A stretch of DNA of 64,000 nucleotides from Akebia trifoliata (GCA_017979445.1 CM030716.1:9361974-9425973), one strand, 5' to 3'; positions 23,998-37,324 are shown, counted from the stretch's first letter. The notes: generated by a model from the sequence alone, not told the origin. A program made the numbers and translations.

Positions 23998-24116
23998 TCT
24001 ATTACCAAAAAATCTTTTTTAGTATTCTACTATGTTTGTCACTATTCATAATCCATCATCTCAATTGCAATAGTGGATCGTTGGTTTTTCTAAGATTTTT
24101 TGGTAGTAGAATGTGC
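23992..24116. mobile_element. Small hairpin MITE
   Basis: gcacattctattaccaaaaa at the left end is the near-perfect complement of tttttggtagtagaatgtgc at the right end, giving a stem of over 25 bp in a 125-bp element. Confidence 0.65.
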
Positions 24117-24269
24117 ATGAATGCAAATATATATACATGTTTCTCTAAGTTTTTGACAAAGAAGTATTTGAAAAATTATGCAACAAGATACGATTTCGAA
24201 ACATTTATGTAACTAGCTAATTAAACTTATTTGATTTCATCTAAATATTTTTGCAAATTTAATGAATTT

Positions 24270-26905
24270 TTGTGGATCTGAAACTAAATTTACCCTAATA
24301 TCCTTACACAAAAAAGTCATATTTTTTGCATTTGAAAAGGGGTGTTTATATAAGTCTATAGTACTGACCATACAAAAATTTTACGTTTTCGTAATAATGT
24401 ATTTACATGACAATATAATTTTGAGAATTAGTAAATATTTTAAAATTTTATAAGCTTATATAAATTTTATCATTTTTATGTATTTTCACCTTATTTTTAT
24501 ATTACATTAATAGTCCTTACTCTAGATAGTTGAGGTAAAACTTCACCATCTATTAACATGATGTATATCATGAAAATAGGAAAAAAAGGAAATTCATTAA
24601 ATGTTACATATTTGGTTCAATACATATTACAACAAATTAAATAGGCTATTAGTATAAAAAGATTTGACAAGTTGTAAAATCTTTAAAAAATATTTCAAAA
24701 TGAATGTAAATCTATAATTTAAAGAAAGTTTTTCGATATAACCTTCGCACCACTCCATTATTTACTTTTATCTATGTCACAAACAAAACAAAGGGGTATT
24801 AATAATTGAGAAATTGACAAGTTGTAAAATCTTTCAAAAATCTGTATTATGAAAATACAAGTTTTCTACCATGTCTAATCCTAGAGGAGGGGGGTGAATA
24901 GGATAATTTAAAATTTCTTTCAATTCTTCCAATTAACCTCCTAGGTATTTAGTTAAACAATGTGATAACCTAAGTCCATTCACCAAGTCTCAAATGTTCT
25001 AAGTTTCTAGTTTGAAAAGACATAAAACTCACTTAGATTCTAAGCATGCATAATATGTCATACATGGCATTCAATCAATATATGCATTCATGACATTCAT
25101 GACAGTCATTCATCCAAGTATGAACATAACAAAGACGTTTTCACAAATATGAGACAAGCAATTTATAGTGGTTCAGCAACTTGCCTACATCTACTCCTAA
25201 GAGAGCTTTTTTCTAAAATCTTGGTGTTCACTTCAAACCTTACACAAATTTTTTTCCTAAGCTAAATTCCAAAATCTTATTGTCTTGAGAGAGGAAACAC
25301 CTTACTTAATGAGCTAAGTTTTATACTTAGAAAACTCACAACCTTGACACTTGACAAGAGTTCTAGACTCAAGCAAATGCTTAGTTTTTGACAAGGTCAA
25401 ACTAAGAAACCACCTTAGATGGTTTTGTGAAAACAAATATAAAAAAAACTTACAAGGACACACTTAACATGTTAATCTTCCAATCTTGACTCTCGAGCTT
25501 ATCGATATCCTTGACTTCTTCACTTCTTTCAACTTCTTTTAGCTCCTTGCTCCAATAGATGCTTCAAGTGTGTTAAAGGTGAAGATGGACGGATAAAGGG
25601 GGGATCAAACAATGACGGACATGGGGTTGATGATGATTTCAACTTAGGCCATGGTTTCCTATGATATGAGAAGGCTCCAAGGGATAAGAGAATCTTGGGA
25701 GCTAAAATTGTCAATGTTTGACCAAATCCAAGTGAAACAAATGGCTTCTAATTTATAAAAATGTATTAGGGAACATCTTTCTGTCAGTAACAGCATCAAA
25801 GAAGCAACGGTCAGATTTTTCAAAAATCTGACACTTGGACATGAGGGGCAACACTGTTGGTGGCACCGACGGAAAATGCTTATGCCACCAATAGACCCCT
25901 GAAAAGTCCACTTCTATTAGTGGTTGAGGGTGCCACCCCTACTCCTACCAAGCACCAAATTTGCTGGAATTTGGGCTGATTAAACGGGCCTAATGTGTAT
26001 CGATTTGGTTGAATTTAAATTCTACTAGGGTGTGTCGGGAAGGTCTTAAATGTTCTATTTATTTGATTGGGTTGTGCACACAAATGGTCGATCTCGTGAG
26101 AGCATGTGCATCGAAGTAGTGTTTGCACGTGTCCTTGAGTGTCTGGCCTATGTCCCTATGTGTCTAGCATGTGTTAATTACATGTCTTCCAATATATACA
26201 AATTTAACACACCACAAAATCTTGGGATTGACAAAATCAAGGCACTAACATATTATACCATAGTCTTGTTGTCTTTAAATTTATGGGTGAAAAATCCTAT
26301 ATGACCTCTCCACTTGATGTAACATGAAGCATCTTATGATTTAGGGTATAACTTATCATTTTCCATTCCTTTTGTAATTTTTCATTCACTATTTTGGATA
26401 GATGAGACTTCAATTTTTATCAACCCAAATCCCAATGATTATTGACATTTCTCTTAACTAAAATATTGCAAAATGGGTGCATCCTTTGTTATCAAATTTA
26501 TCCACAAGGGATAACGGTCCCACTCTCAAGGAGGAGGTTGACATCCCGGGTGTGTCAATGACAAGAGACTGGGTTTGAGATGATGTGATGTCTTCTTCTA
26601 TCTAGCCAACATTTCTTGCACTTGAATGCTTAAAAAACACGAGAAATATGTTGTTCAGGGTGGTATAGGGGATGAAGCCATTGTATTTATTATGTTTGGT
26701 TGTACTGCAGGAGTCACCAAATGGATTGATAAATAAGGCATGGAACCATGCAGCAAGCTCGCAATAGAAATTGGCTGGATTTGAGTTTGTGGCCAGAGCT
26801 CAACATAAGGCTGAAATTCTAAAAATAACAACAACAAAAAACAACATGAGGCTAAAATTTTTGCACTAAACAACTAAACCAATTGCATCGACATACATTA
26901 AAATT
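24270..26905. repeat. Local direct repeat, copy 2
   Basis: Collinear with 1-1499 apart from the solo LTR at 24850-26250, which it contains, and the MITE, which it lacks. The final block (26480-26905) has substitutions that create stops in the frame that is open in copy 1. Confidence 0.75.
24850..26250 (-). mobile_element. Solo LTR (1,401 bp, TSD TATTA), copia Sirevirus-like
   Basis: It starts TGAAAATACAAG and ends AAGGCACTAACA with perfect TSD TATTA at 24845-24849 and 26251-26255; the uninterrupted target is seen at 865-890. On the minus strand it starts TGTTAGTGCCTTGATTTTGT and ends with ctattcacccccctcctcta, both typical in my memory of Sirevirus/Maximus-type copia LTRs. No coding sequence remains. 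Confidence 0.8.
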
Positions 26906-28185
26906 TATGATATGTTTTTCAACCATATCCAAATTCTCTTTTAAATCCACCTTTCAAACCCTCATGTCACTTTGTATCGATAAGATCTCAGAAGATGGTT
27001 AATTCAGGAGCTCGGTCAGAAACCTTAGTTATTATAAAACAAAGACTAAAATGTGATCTAAGTTCTTTGATGTATCAAATCTTTACATTTAATGCAATAT
27101 CTGATAATACTTATCAAATTTGATGTAGATGTGACATTCTCTAACTCACCTTCCCCCAAACAATACAATCACCTCAACTCAACCTCAATTGCGTTTAGAC
27201 GCTATAAGTCCAACTCAAGTATTAGCATTAATAAGGCATGGGCATAAAACCCAATAAAAGGATTAGCAATCCCATCCAGCTCACCCACTACTTGGCATTA
27301 GACCTAGACCAACTGTAAGGTGACACTTGTCTCTGGGTTTTAACTATTAAACTCCCTCTCAAAGACTATACGAGGGTTCAATAAAATTACTCAAGTCCCG
27401 TTGTAAAAACCTACTCCCTCTGCAAATTAACTATTCATCATCTTTTTCATCTAAACTCCTCATTTTCTATTATTCACCATTATTCCCTAATTAAATCTTA
27501 GGAGGATCTTTGGCAAGTGTCACACCGAGGCCTCATCCTTCTTCATTCAGCCGTCCAAGGAGTCAAAGTCAACTAAATCAATGCCAGTCAAAGGAAAAGA
27601 TTACAAGATCAAGGCACAACCACTCATTTGAAGATCCTGCTCATCTCTAGAAATGGAAGCCTGAAAAAGCCTCCACAAGAATGGAGTCCGTTTAAAGATT
27701 TACACAAAAACCCCAACATTTGAATTCTCTCGTTAAGCCGGCTGATTATGGTCATATCTGAATATATTGAAAAATTAAAGAAAACATGATCATGAAAGTC
27801 TATTGTGAAGGAATCACAAGACCCCCATCAACTTCCAACTACCAATTGTATTTCATACCTTCAATATTAGGGTAACAATTGGGATCCTTGATGAGCTAGA
27901 CCAAAAAAAATTTCCAACTCACACAAACTAAAATTTGGAAGAACTTATTTCAATGTCTTCATCATAAAAAAGTATTGTGGGCTCTCCAAACCAGTTAGAT
28001 TGCCTAGCTGGCCAGTCATCGAAACTGGAGTGGTACATTCCCTTACCTAGACGAAATTTGTCATAATGCAACTTGCTTTATTATTTTCTCGCAATATAAT
28101 GCCAAATTTTCATTTGCATAGCCTATAACTAATTAGAATTTAAAGTATTTTGATAAAAAGGCATCATTACTTTGCATTGGAAGCA
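26906..28185. other. Gene-free stretch
   Basis: AT-rich sequence with no open frame of interest, recognisable domain or clear repeat boundary. Confidence 0.5.
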
Positions 28186-28480
28186 ACTAGGTCAAATGAT
28201 TAATGCAGCACGAAGCGTCTTATGTTTAGGTTATAGTTTTTTTCATCCATCTATCTGTTATTTCGTTTTTGCTATTTGGATTTATGATGAATTTGTACTC
28301 ATCGATCCAAACCCCGATAGTTGTTCCTGGCATTTCCTGTAAACTAAAATATTGCCAAAAAGAACACGCTGTACATCGATGTTGCTCACCAAATGTGCAC
28401 CTGTGGCACATCTCCACCACCAAAAACGTCTCCTACAAATCGTCTATCCCTTTACTCTCTCTTCTAAAATATTTTTTTTA
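28186..28480. repeat. Local repeat, partial copy 3
   Basis: It matches the middle of copy 1 (cgtcttatgtttaggttata, atttatgatgaatttgtact, gatccaaaccccgatagttg) and ends with a cctttactctct block also found near 30690. Confidence 0.65.
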
Positions 28481-29185
28481 ATCTTATGTTAGTTTTGGTT
28501 GCATTTTATCTTTATTCATTTCTTATGGACTTGGAACAAACAATCTTTATCTTGCAGGTTTCTCGAGTTGCCTTCTAGGTTTGGCCAGACAAATCAGGGT
28601 GTCTACATACAAAAAATGTGTGAAGCACACTTCAAACGCTTCTAAAAACATTGATATTCGGCAATGAGGATTTACTGTTAGACAATCCACGGTTGTTTGC
28701 ATTGAGTTTTCACTAGATTTTGATCTGTACTTTCATTGGTGATGTGTAAAATCGAAGTTATGTTTCTTGGGAGGTCTATATTTCTCTTTATTTGGTAAAG
28801 GGTATAATCTTTAATAGAAAGTTTTCTCTTCATAGTGAAATCGGTGTAGAACCGTGGATGTAACCTCAATCTTCAGGAACAACGTAAATCTCTGAGTTTC
28901 TTTGTGTACTTAAATTTTTGCTCAATTTCTATGTTTTTCTTCAATCGAATTCATTTCATTTTCTAAAACGAAACGAATTCGAGCACTATTTTAGAATATT
29001 TTTCATGTATTTTATTCATTTTAGAAGGATTGGGTCGTGTCATCTACGCGTTGAAAAAACTGATCGAGAATGATTCTCTTTGGTCTGAATGAGTTTTTGA
29101 ATTATGTTGGACTACATAAAACAAAGGGAGGTCTATAACATCCTTTACAATCTTATAGCAATCAGGACATCGATAGATACAAATT
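28481..29185. other. Gene-free stretch between local repeats
   Basis: No domain, hairpin or repeat family was recognised. Open frames are short and random-looking. Confidence 0.45.
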
Positions 29186-29380
29186 AGATACCATAATAGG
29201 CAACCCTCATATAACAAAAGAGTATTATTAATTGAAAAAGATTTAATAACTTGTAAAATCTTTCCAAATATTTTGGACTGAATGTATCATAATCTTGTTC
29301 TCTTCCAATTTCATGAAGAAAAAAAATCCTATAAAAACCCTACCCACTTCACCCAACGTAGTATGAAGCATCCTATGTTA

Positions 29381-29984
29381 GAGCATCTCCAATAGACTCT
29401 TTAAAGTCCGTTAACTTTTTTACTTTAAAGAATGACAAGTTGAAAATTTTGTCTTCAAAAGACTCTTTAAAAGAAAATGTTAAAATAAAGAAGCAGCTTC
29501 CACTCTTTACATGTAGAGAGCCTCCAAAATTAACTATTTTAATGTTTAAAAAAATGGAAAAACACTTTCCTTTCCAACTTTGTAAGATTTCAAATTTTAC
29601 TAAAGGTTCTTGGCCCGCATGGATTATCACATTGGCAATCCAACATAACATTCTTCTAGATTTCATGGGAAAACTCATATAATAAGAATAATAATAATAA
29701 TCTGTTTTTGAACTTTATCCAAAGTATTGAACATGGACCACTACCAAATTCCGAAAACTTAAAATTAAAATTTAATGATGAAAAATAATATTATAAAAAA
29801 TTAAAATTCTTAGAATTTCATTCTCTACAAGCTCACGGCATCATATTATACTTTTGAATGTCAAGATGTGAGCTCGTGACCCTTAATAAGATTTTAGTAG
29901 GTCTCAGCAAATATTTATTTGTAAAGTAAAATAATATTAAATATTAAGAATCAAGAAAGAATTGTTGAGTCTATTGGAGTTAGG
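29381..29984. mobile_element. MITE of the GAGCATCTCCAA family
   Basis: It starts GAGCATCTCCAATAGACTC and ends gagtctattggagttag, an imperfect inverted terminus. The interior (cactctttacatgtagagag, ggcccgcatggattatcaca) matches 51968-52659 in the opposite orientation. Confidence 0.7.
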
Positions 29985-30060
29985 ATCAAATTTTAAACTA
30001 GTTAAGATAACTTTTGATACTGTTTTTTTTATATACAAAAGATGTTCTTGATTGTAAGAG

Positions 30061-30240
30061 TCGTGCTGGAATGACCTCAAGATGGGACCTCATATCGCAT
30101 TTCTTGACGTGAAAGTCGATAGGAACCATAGATTCTTTTTCACTCGTATCTCGATGAAAAACATCTATGGTTCCCATACACTTTCAAGTCAAGAAGTGCG
30201 ATATGAGGTTCCAACCTGAGATCACTTCAGCATTATTCTT
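30061..30240. mobile_element. Palindromic MITE (CGTGCTGGAATGAC family)
   Basis: The arms cctcatatcgcatttcttga and tcaagaagtgcgatatgagg pair almost perfectly, and the ends tcgtgctggaatgacctcaa and gatcacttcagcattattct are imperfect complements. Relatives are at 36899-37247 and 42446-42556. Confidence 0.75.
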
Positions 30241-30714
30241 ATTTCAAAGAACATTGTGTATGGTCCTATGTTTTCATCCATTTATCTATCATTTCTTTTT
30301 AACTATTTAGATTTATGATGCATTCTTATGTATGAAGTCCAAATCTCGATCGTTGTTCCCAAACAATTCTTTTAAAGTCAAATATTGTCAAAAATAATGA
30401 ATAATGATTTCCTGACGCCCCACTCCCACATACGCCCCCATTACAAAATCTTAGATCATTTGCCTCAAGATATGTAGAAACATAAATTTGTTTCTTGTGT
30501 ATCTCCTGGCAAATGATCTATGATTTTGTGATGGAGGCATAGGTCAAACTATCACGGCTCAAAAAGAATACACTGAACACCTATTTTTGCAATAATGATT
30601 AGTGTTAGGGTGTTTGAGCATGCAGATATGTGGCATATTATCTCCTTCACCATCTCCATAAGCATCAATTGCAACTCGTCAGTCCCTTTACTCTCTCATG
30701 GATATATATATATA

Positions 30715-30998
30715 GGGGTCCCCTTCAAAAGCCAACGTTAGGGATTCAACGATTTTTTTCTATATGGGTTAAAAGTATTGGATTGAGCTGATTTTTTGTG
30801 AGGATGATCTCTATGATGAGAAGATCATTCTCACTAAAATCAGCTCAATCTAAAACTTCTAACCCTATTAAAAGTGGTTTAGAATTGTGGACCATTAATT
30901 TTTTATTGTTAATTTGTAAACTACTTTTGATGGGGTTAGAAGTTTCAGGTTGGGGCGATTTTTTGTGAGAATGATCTCCTCACCATATAGGACAAATT
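30715..30998. mobile_element. Double-hairpin MITE, truncated at right
   Basis: It begins after (TA)n at 30703-30714. The first hairpin (gattgagctgattttttgtg and its complement at 30833-30855) and the spacer are clear. The second hairpin is incomplete and runs into a SINE. Confidence 0.7.
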
Positions 30999-30999
30999 T

Positions 31000-31240
31000 T
31001 GGCTCCCAACATTGGTTACCAAACTTCCACAAATGAGCCAGAGTTGGAACCAAGGCATATAGAACCCTCCCCCAGGCACGCACAACGCTCGCACATCACA
31101 CACACCAAGTAACTGAAGGAACGCCCTTGTGGGTGGTCCCAAGAAAATATTACTCATACTGGGTATCAAACACACAACCTACAGAATCTCACCGCTTACA
31201 GGATTCGAAATTGCCATTGAGCTAACCCCTCGGGGTTACA
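31000..31240 (-). mobile_element. tRNA-derived SINE
   Basis: On the minus strand: ggggttagctcaatggc (box A), then gttgtgtgtttgatacccag (box B), then a tRNA-unrelated body (gaccacccacaagggcg, gtgatgtgcgagcgttg). The same body order is seen at 55165-55372, and the head is also at 35812-35885. Confidence 0.7.
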
Positions 31241-32255
31241 AATAATCGATTTTTCTTTTAAGAAAGGGAAACATCTATGTTTTTCAATAAAATAATTCTA
31301 GCAATTTATAAATTTAACCAACTTATGATGTTTAAATTACCTATTTGCCAAACAATCCTAAGATATTATAAAATTGGCTACATCATCACGAGGAAAAAGA
31401 TCTACGATTCTATGCCCTTTCCACATCATCCGCTTATCTTTACCGCGTTGATTTATCTTGACTCCACAAAATGTCCCTTACTAATAAAGATACAAATCTA
31501 TCTTGAATAATGTAATATCAAATCTTGAAATATAGCTCTATATTTGAAATATGATGGCAACCCAGAGGAGTAAATAGCCTCATGGTGAACTAAAGTATTC
31601 TCATACCCAAAATCGGATCTGTTCTTCTTTAATAACTAGAATTTTGATCAAGAATTTGAGTTTGATCAGGATCCGATAAGAATTCGATCCAATAAAATTT
31701 GAGAGTTTATGAAATTATAATATATATTTTGTTTGAATATATGAAGTCAAAACAAGATTTTATTTTATCTGGACCCAATCAGATTGTTATTGGATCATAT
31801 TTTGATTTTATTTTTATTTGAGCAGAGCCCACCAACTAAACAATAAAAACCCACTGACAGTATCGTTCATGGTTTCTTGTCTCGTCAAAGTAGTTTAAAT
31901 AAATTTAATTATAAACTATAAATTTATATTTAAATAATATCTATAATTTTGTAAGAACTCTTAATCACAAAACCTTCACAAACATTTAAACTCTCAAAAA
32001 TGATTATTTGCATTAAAAAAATTCAAAACTAGGGGTATCAGTGGCAAGTTTGGGCCGGGCTTAGTTGAGTGCTAACCCAACCCAATAGTAGTGGACTTTG
32101 CCTTACACCAGCCCTATACCCCTATCAGGTCTAAGTTGAATTAGCCCTAACCTGGCCTTGATGGGTTTGGGCTTCGTTCGGACCAACTCAAAAAGAATTT
32201 ACTTCAAAAAAAAAAAAAAAAGTGTGAATCAAAACCAATAAACTTGTCGATACTT
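31241..32255. other. Gene-free stretch
   Basis: AT-rich, with a poly-A run of 15 at about 32207-32221. No coding signature or repeat family was recognised. Confidence 0.5.
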
Positions 32256-32261
32256 TGAATT

Positions 32262-32785
32262 TAGAGAAATTTACCAAAATAATACAGTTTTCATAATTAA
32301 TTACCAAAATGGTAAACTGTAGCAATTAACCATTTACCATTTTCGAAATTAATATTTTTTATCAAAATGATAAAAATAGGAAAATATAAATTTTTTTTAC
32401 TGAAAATACTCTTTTTTTTATATATGCATTTATCATTTTAACCTTAGAAATAATTCAAAATCCAACTAAATCTTTCTCATCTTTTTAATCTTCCCAACAC
32501 TAACAAAAACCTGCACTTCGTCTTCTCCATCTTCTCAAATCTGACTCAATATAAACGACACCAAATAGAATTATGAAAGAAGAAGGAATTTTTTTGTAAT
32601 TTCATTATTAAAAAAAAAAGGGTATTTTTAATTTTTTTTTTTAAATTACATTTTACTGTTTTTACCGTTTTGGTAAAAAATATTAATTCCGAAAATGGTA
32701 AATTACCATTTTCGGAATTAATTGCTACAGTTTACCATTTTGGTAAATAGTCGAAATGTAGTGTATGTTTTGATAAAATTGCCTT
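32262..32785. mobile_element. Large fold-back MITE
   Basis: The left arm carries accaaaatggtaaactgtag then caattaaccatttaccattt, matched by the right arm tggtaaattaccattttcgg and ctacagtttaccattttggt. Short internal palindromes around ggtaaatt and aatttacc make it strongly self-complementary. Confidence 0.7.
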
Positions 32786-33647
32786 GATTTTAAACAAGTC
32801 AATGTGAAGGGTAATTCACAGGGACTATCTCACGCATACCTTCAAGGCTGAGATGACTCGAGTCATCTCGAACAAGTTCTAAAACCATGAAACCTCTACG
32901 AATTGCAGTACCAAGAACTTCAACCAAACTTGGCACACCGTACATTATATAAGAACAAAGAAAGACAGATTACTTAGTTTACAAAATAAACTCTAATATA
33001 AAAGAAGCTAAAACTAATGAAAATGGTACAGTGTCCCATGTGGATGTAATCTTGGGCTTTGTACAGATGAGCCTTCCCAATGAGATGTAATGCTCTTAAG
33101 AGATTATTAAAAAAAATTTGTTTTCAAAGGAGCCCAGCATTTCCTATAATCAAATAGTTATTATAATCTTCTTCTGTTTTTTAAGTAACAAATCTTCATT
33201 AATAGAGTAATAATTTCTTCATAGAGGACCGTCGAATCATCCATGAACAGTGAATAATTGTGGACTGTTTGATTAATAAAATAACATTTCAAACATATAT
33301 CATGGAGCAATCTTAGCCATTTTATATGGATTAAGGAGAATAGTTAAACCCAGAGAAAGACTTTATTTGGTTGACATCAAATCTAATTAATAGTAGGTAT
33401 TTATACATTATCTCTTAAACTTTTAAAAACTATTTTGGTATTCTATATTTTTGAATTTCATTATCTTGTAGATCCTACGATATTATTTATTTTTAGCGAC
33501 AAGTATCTTTGCGTTGATGTTTACGTTAATGTGTTGGAATATACGTAATGGTGAAATTATTTTGGTTATTTATATCAAAATCCAGTTTCATTATCCCGAA
33601 ATTGTCTTGTGCTATATTTTTCAAGCCCAATGAAGAAAACCTACTTA

Positions 33648-33908
33648 CATGTTGTTTGGATTTGAGAAAAATGGAGAGAAGAGAAAGGAATAAGTTTTCT
33701 CTTCATTTCTTTTCTTTGGGAAGTTAAGTGAGGAGAGAAAAAAATTCAAATTTTTTCTCCCCCAAATTGGAGAAATTTGGAGAGAAAGTGAGAAAATAGA
33801 ATAAATTACTTCATATTCTATTATTTTCTCCCCTATCTATCCACACAAGATGGAGAGAAAGTTGCTTTATGCTCTTTTCTCTCCGTTTCTCTCAATCCAA
33901 ATAAATAG
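33648..33908. mobile_element. Palindromic MITE (TTTGGATT type)
   Basis: tgtttggatttgagaaaaat and gagagaaagtgagaa at the left pair with ctctccgtttctctcaatcc near the right end. It is rich in gagagaa and its complement. Confidence 0.65.
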
Positions 33909-34010
33909 TTAAGTAACTCTTACAAATTATATTAACAAAAATATAAAAATGATTTAACCTTACCATTCCCATTGTTAATTAAGATGTAAATCTTTTAGTA
34001 CGACTCTTAG

Positions 34011-34335
34011 GTTATGTTTGGATTGAAAGAAGTGGAGAAAAGAGAAGAGAAATTCAATTTCTCTCCATCATGTTTGGATTGACAAGAGAGAACTTAGGAC
34101 AACTTTGAAATTTTAAAATACCTTAAAAAGAGATTTAGGGGCAGAGTTGGAATTATAAAATATTTTAAAATGGTTTCTCTACATTTCTCATCTCTTCTCT
34201 CCACTTTTGGAGATGAAGAAAACTCACATTTTTTTCTCTCCTCACTAAACAATCCAAGCAAGAGAAATGGAGAGAAACCCATTTATTTTCTCTTCCCTTC
34301 TCTTCTCTTCTCTTCTCTCAATTGAAACACAACCT
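34011..34335. mobile_element. Palindromic MITE (GGTTGTGTTT type)
   Basis: gttatgtttggattgaaag at the left pairs with ctcaattgaaacacaacc at the right. The interior is purine/pyrimidine-rich and similar to 33648-33908, so the two may be sister elements. Confidence 0.65.
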
Positions 34336-34339
34336 TAAA

Positions 34340-35810
34340 GAATTCATTTTTAAGGAAATATGAATTTCCTGAGATTATAGTCATGGGAACATGATTTTTT
34401 TTTTCTATTTGATTAAACCTAGAAAAATTCTGAAAAGAGGGTTGATTTTTGTTTCGAGAATGAGTGTTAATTGTGAGAAAATAATATTACGAGTGGGAAA
34501 ATCATTTAATGGGGTGAGGTGTGAAATCATTTTCACTCCCATGATGGAAAATTCCTTCGACTAGAAAAATGAATTCAAAGGAAAATGTTCGATCACATAC
34601 CTGAAAATCTTTTTTCCAAGAAAATGAATTTCTTACATGTTTTCTACATGTAATCATAAAGATCCCCAAGTGTTCATTTCCTTCTTTAACAATCCATCAA
34701 TTTTTAATGATAAGATAGCCAAAAGTAGCAAATGTGTGTGTGTTACTCTAAATTTGATATTTAATGATATCTGGTTGGTGTCACACCTAATCCATCTTTT
34801 CTATTTAAAAGTATTTGAAAAATTCATTTTTTGGGGGAAGCTGCTTTTGTCACTTTATTATTTTTTTCTTAAATAAATTATTTATAATACATCAAATAAT
34901 GATGTATGCTGCATGTACCCATTAATCAGGACCGCAAATTTTATTGATCGAATGATCAGCTTTGTTATCACATTGATTTAATGGTCCAGATTGATAAGTA
35001 GGTGCCAATGTTAATAGATATAGAGACAAATGTCATCATCTGAACATCATTGTTGCTATTACAAGGCACCATATTATATTTCCTCCTTAAATTGTGCAAG
35101 AAGAGAGGATGTGTTGAAGTCTGAAGAAGTCAACGAGGAATCATGACGTTGGTATCTTTATATAATTAAGCTGTTCTTCAATATTTTATATCCAACCATT
35201 CCTAAGGTAAACTACAAGGAAGACATGAAGAAAACTATAAACTACAAGGAAAGAAATATATATATTTACAAGATGAATAAAAAATTAGAATGCTTATCTC
35301 GAAAGGAAAAAAGATAGAAGTTGTTATTGGTGCACTTTGTAAATTATATATTTCGATGGGGGTAGAGAAGTATAACTCAATCGTAGTCCTTTTTGTATCA
35401 ACTTGTTGAGTTAATTCAATAGTTTTTTTTTTTTTAATTGTTTTGAAAATTGAAACTTTATTATTTAATTATCCGATTATATATTTTGCAAAATATTTGG
35501 TTGTTAGTAAAATTTTGTAATTCTTGAAATAAAAATATTAAATTTTCAATTTACCCATCAGGGATTAGCTGAGATGGGAAGACTGATTGAATTTGCTCTT
35601 CATATCGTGATTTCAAATCTCTATATGCCCCTCTATAAAAAAAATGTGGTTAGTTATTTGTTTTATACGTGTTGGGTGGGGTGATGATACATGCAACCCG
35701 TCAAAGTTAAAAAATAAAATAAAAAATTATATTAAATTTTCAATTCACAGATTGAAATTCATTTTGTATAGTGACGTCATCTTGAAAGAAAAGAGTAAAA
35801 CTTTGAGGGG
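34340..35810. other. Gene-free stretch
   Basis: AT-rich. No domain-bearing frame or clear repeat was recognised. Confidence 0.5.
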
Positions 35811-35811
35811 T

Positions 35812-35885
35812 GGCTCAATGACAATTTCAGATCTAATAAGTAGTTAGAGTTTGTAGGTTGTGTGTTCGATACCTATTATGAACAA
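35812..35885 (+). mobile_element. tRNA-derived SINE head
   Basis: aggggtggctcaatgacaat followed by gtaggttgtgtgttcgatac matches the box A/box B region of the SINEs at 31000 and 55165, here on the plus strand. The body is missing. Confidence 0.6.
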
Positions 35886-36090
35886 TAATTAAAAATGTGG
35901 ATTGTCAATTTTTTATCAATAATTTATAAATCACTTTTGATGGACTTAGAAGTTTCAAATTGAGCTAATTTTTTGTGAGGTTCTTCTTATCATAGAAATC
36001 ATCCTCGCAAAAAATCAGCTTAATCCAAAACTTCTAATCCATATTTTGAAAAATTATTATTTTTACATATTTCTCATGATCCGCCCCTAT
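35886..36090. mobile_element. Half copy of the double-hairpin MITE
   Basis: The spacer (gtggattgtcaattttttat) and the second hairpin only; the right end abuts (TA)n at 36091-36101. It directly follows the SINE head. Confidence 0.7.
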
Positions 36091-36696
36091 ATATATATAT
36101 AAACACAAAATCCAATGATTGAAAAATATTCTTGAGATAAGTATCATCGACATATGTATTATTGAGATATACATAAAATCTCAATCATTGAATTTTGTAT
36201 TATATGATCAAGATCTTGTGTCATAACTTGAGTCATATTTATTGAATTAGTAGAACACTACTCTCTCTATATATATTTTCAATAAAGTAAATGAAATAAA
36301 AATAAAAAAGAAAAAATTTTAACTACTAAAAAGAAAAGTTATATATTTTATGAAGTACAAAACTTTAACGTTTACCATGGCCTATAGTGCTATATAATAT
36401 ATATTAAATAATAAATGTAACGGTCAAGGACTTTTACGCTTATAACTGACTCCGTCAAATGTACAGTAAGTGGAAGTCGATTTCCTCAGTTATAAACGGT
36501 CCATTCTACCTGTCTTCATCTCAAAATAAATAACACTGTCCAAATCCTGTACTTTACGGAGTTGTCCACTTACCCAACTTCAAGTTTCCTTTGAATGCCA
36601 CGTGGAAATTCCTTTTTTTTTTATTAGTGGTGATGTTGTGGCTAAAAGAAACCTGGAGTACAGAATCTGAAGTAATGTAAATAACAGCAAAGAGTT

Positions 36697-36717
36697 CCCC
36701 CCCCCCCCCCCCCCCCC
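36697..36717. repeat. Poly-C run (21 nt)
   Basis: An uninterrupted homopolymer; the exact length may be unreliable. Confidence 0.9.
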
Positions 36718-36898
36718 ATTAGCCACGTGTTACACTCTACTTCTCACGTCACATGGCACTTTTTGGGCCCACTAACCCGCTCCATCCCTTCTAAACCCAG
36801 CCATTGTAAATCATTTTATTTTTTATTTTTCCATTTTGGGTTTGAATTTTAATCAAACTAACCAAAACTAATAAAAAAATTAAAATAAAATAAAAATC

Positions 36899-37247
36899 GT
36901 GCTCGAATGACTTTAAAATTGACATCGATTCATTCTTTTATTGTCGTAGAGGTGCACATGAATCATTGATTTTTTCACTCATATGTTAATGAAAATATGG
37001 AAAATACTGGAATGACACAAGGTATTTACTGTGATTCTCACAAGTCTGACATAGGATATGCACATAATCATAGATGTGTTTCCTTATGATACGAGTAAAA
37101 ATCATCTACGGTAATTTATGCATGTCCATGTTAGAATTGTGAGAATCACAATAAATCCTATGTCACCCCAGCACGACTCAAAAAACATTTATGATTCCAT
37201 ACACACATCCACGTCGGCAAAGTGTGAATCAATGTGAATTTTAAAGT
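36899..37247. mobile_element. MITE with a second MITE nested in it
   Basis: The outer arms are tcgtgctcgaatgactttaa with attgacatcgattca, and tgaatcaatgtgaattttaa with agtcgttccaat. At about 36995-37188 a second palindrome (tactggaatgacacaagg with gtgattctcaca; tgtgagaatcacaataaatc with tgtcaccccagcacgac) interrupts it. A further half arm lies at 37273-37320. Confidence 0.7.
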
Positions 37248-37324
37248 CGTTCCAATATTATTCAAATGAAAAAAGTCATGATGGAACGACTTTAAAATTT
37301 ACATCGATTCACATTGCAAATCAC

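Larger units (their letters stand above)
29186..30700. repeat. Local repeat, partial copy 4, with two inserted MITEs
   Basis: 29220-29380 matches copy 1 (ttgtaaaatctttcc, cctataaaaaccctacccac, gtatgaagcatcctatgtta), and 30250-30400 continues it (catccatttatctatcattt, aatctcgatcgttgttccc). The elements at 29381-29984 and 30061-30240 interrupt it. Confidence 0.6.

Noticed and set aside
31190..31240. tRNA gene-like boxes
   Set aside because: Box A and box B are present but no cloverleaf can be formed and the body is SINE-like.
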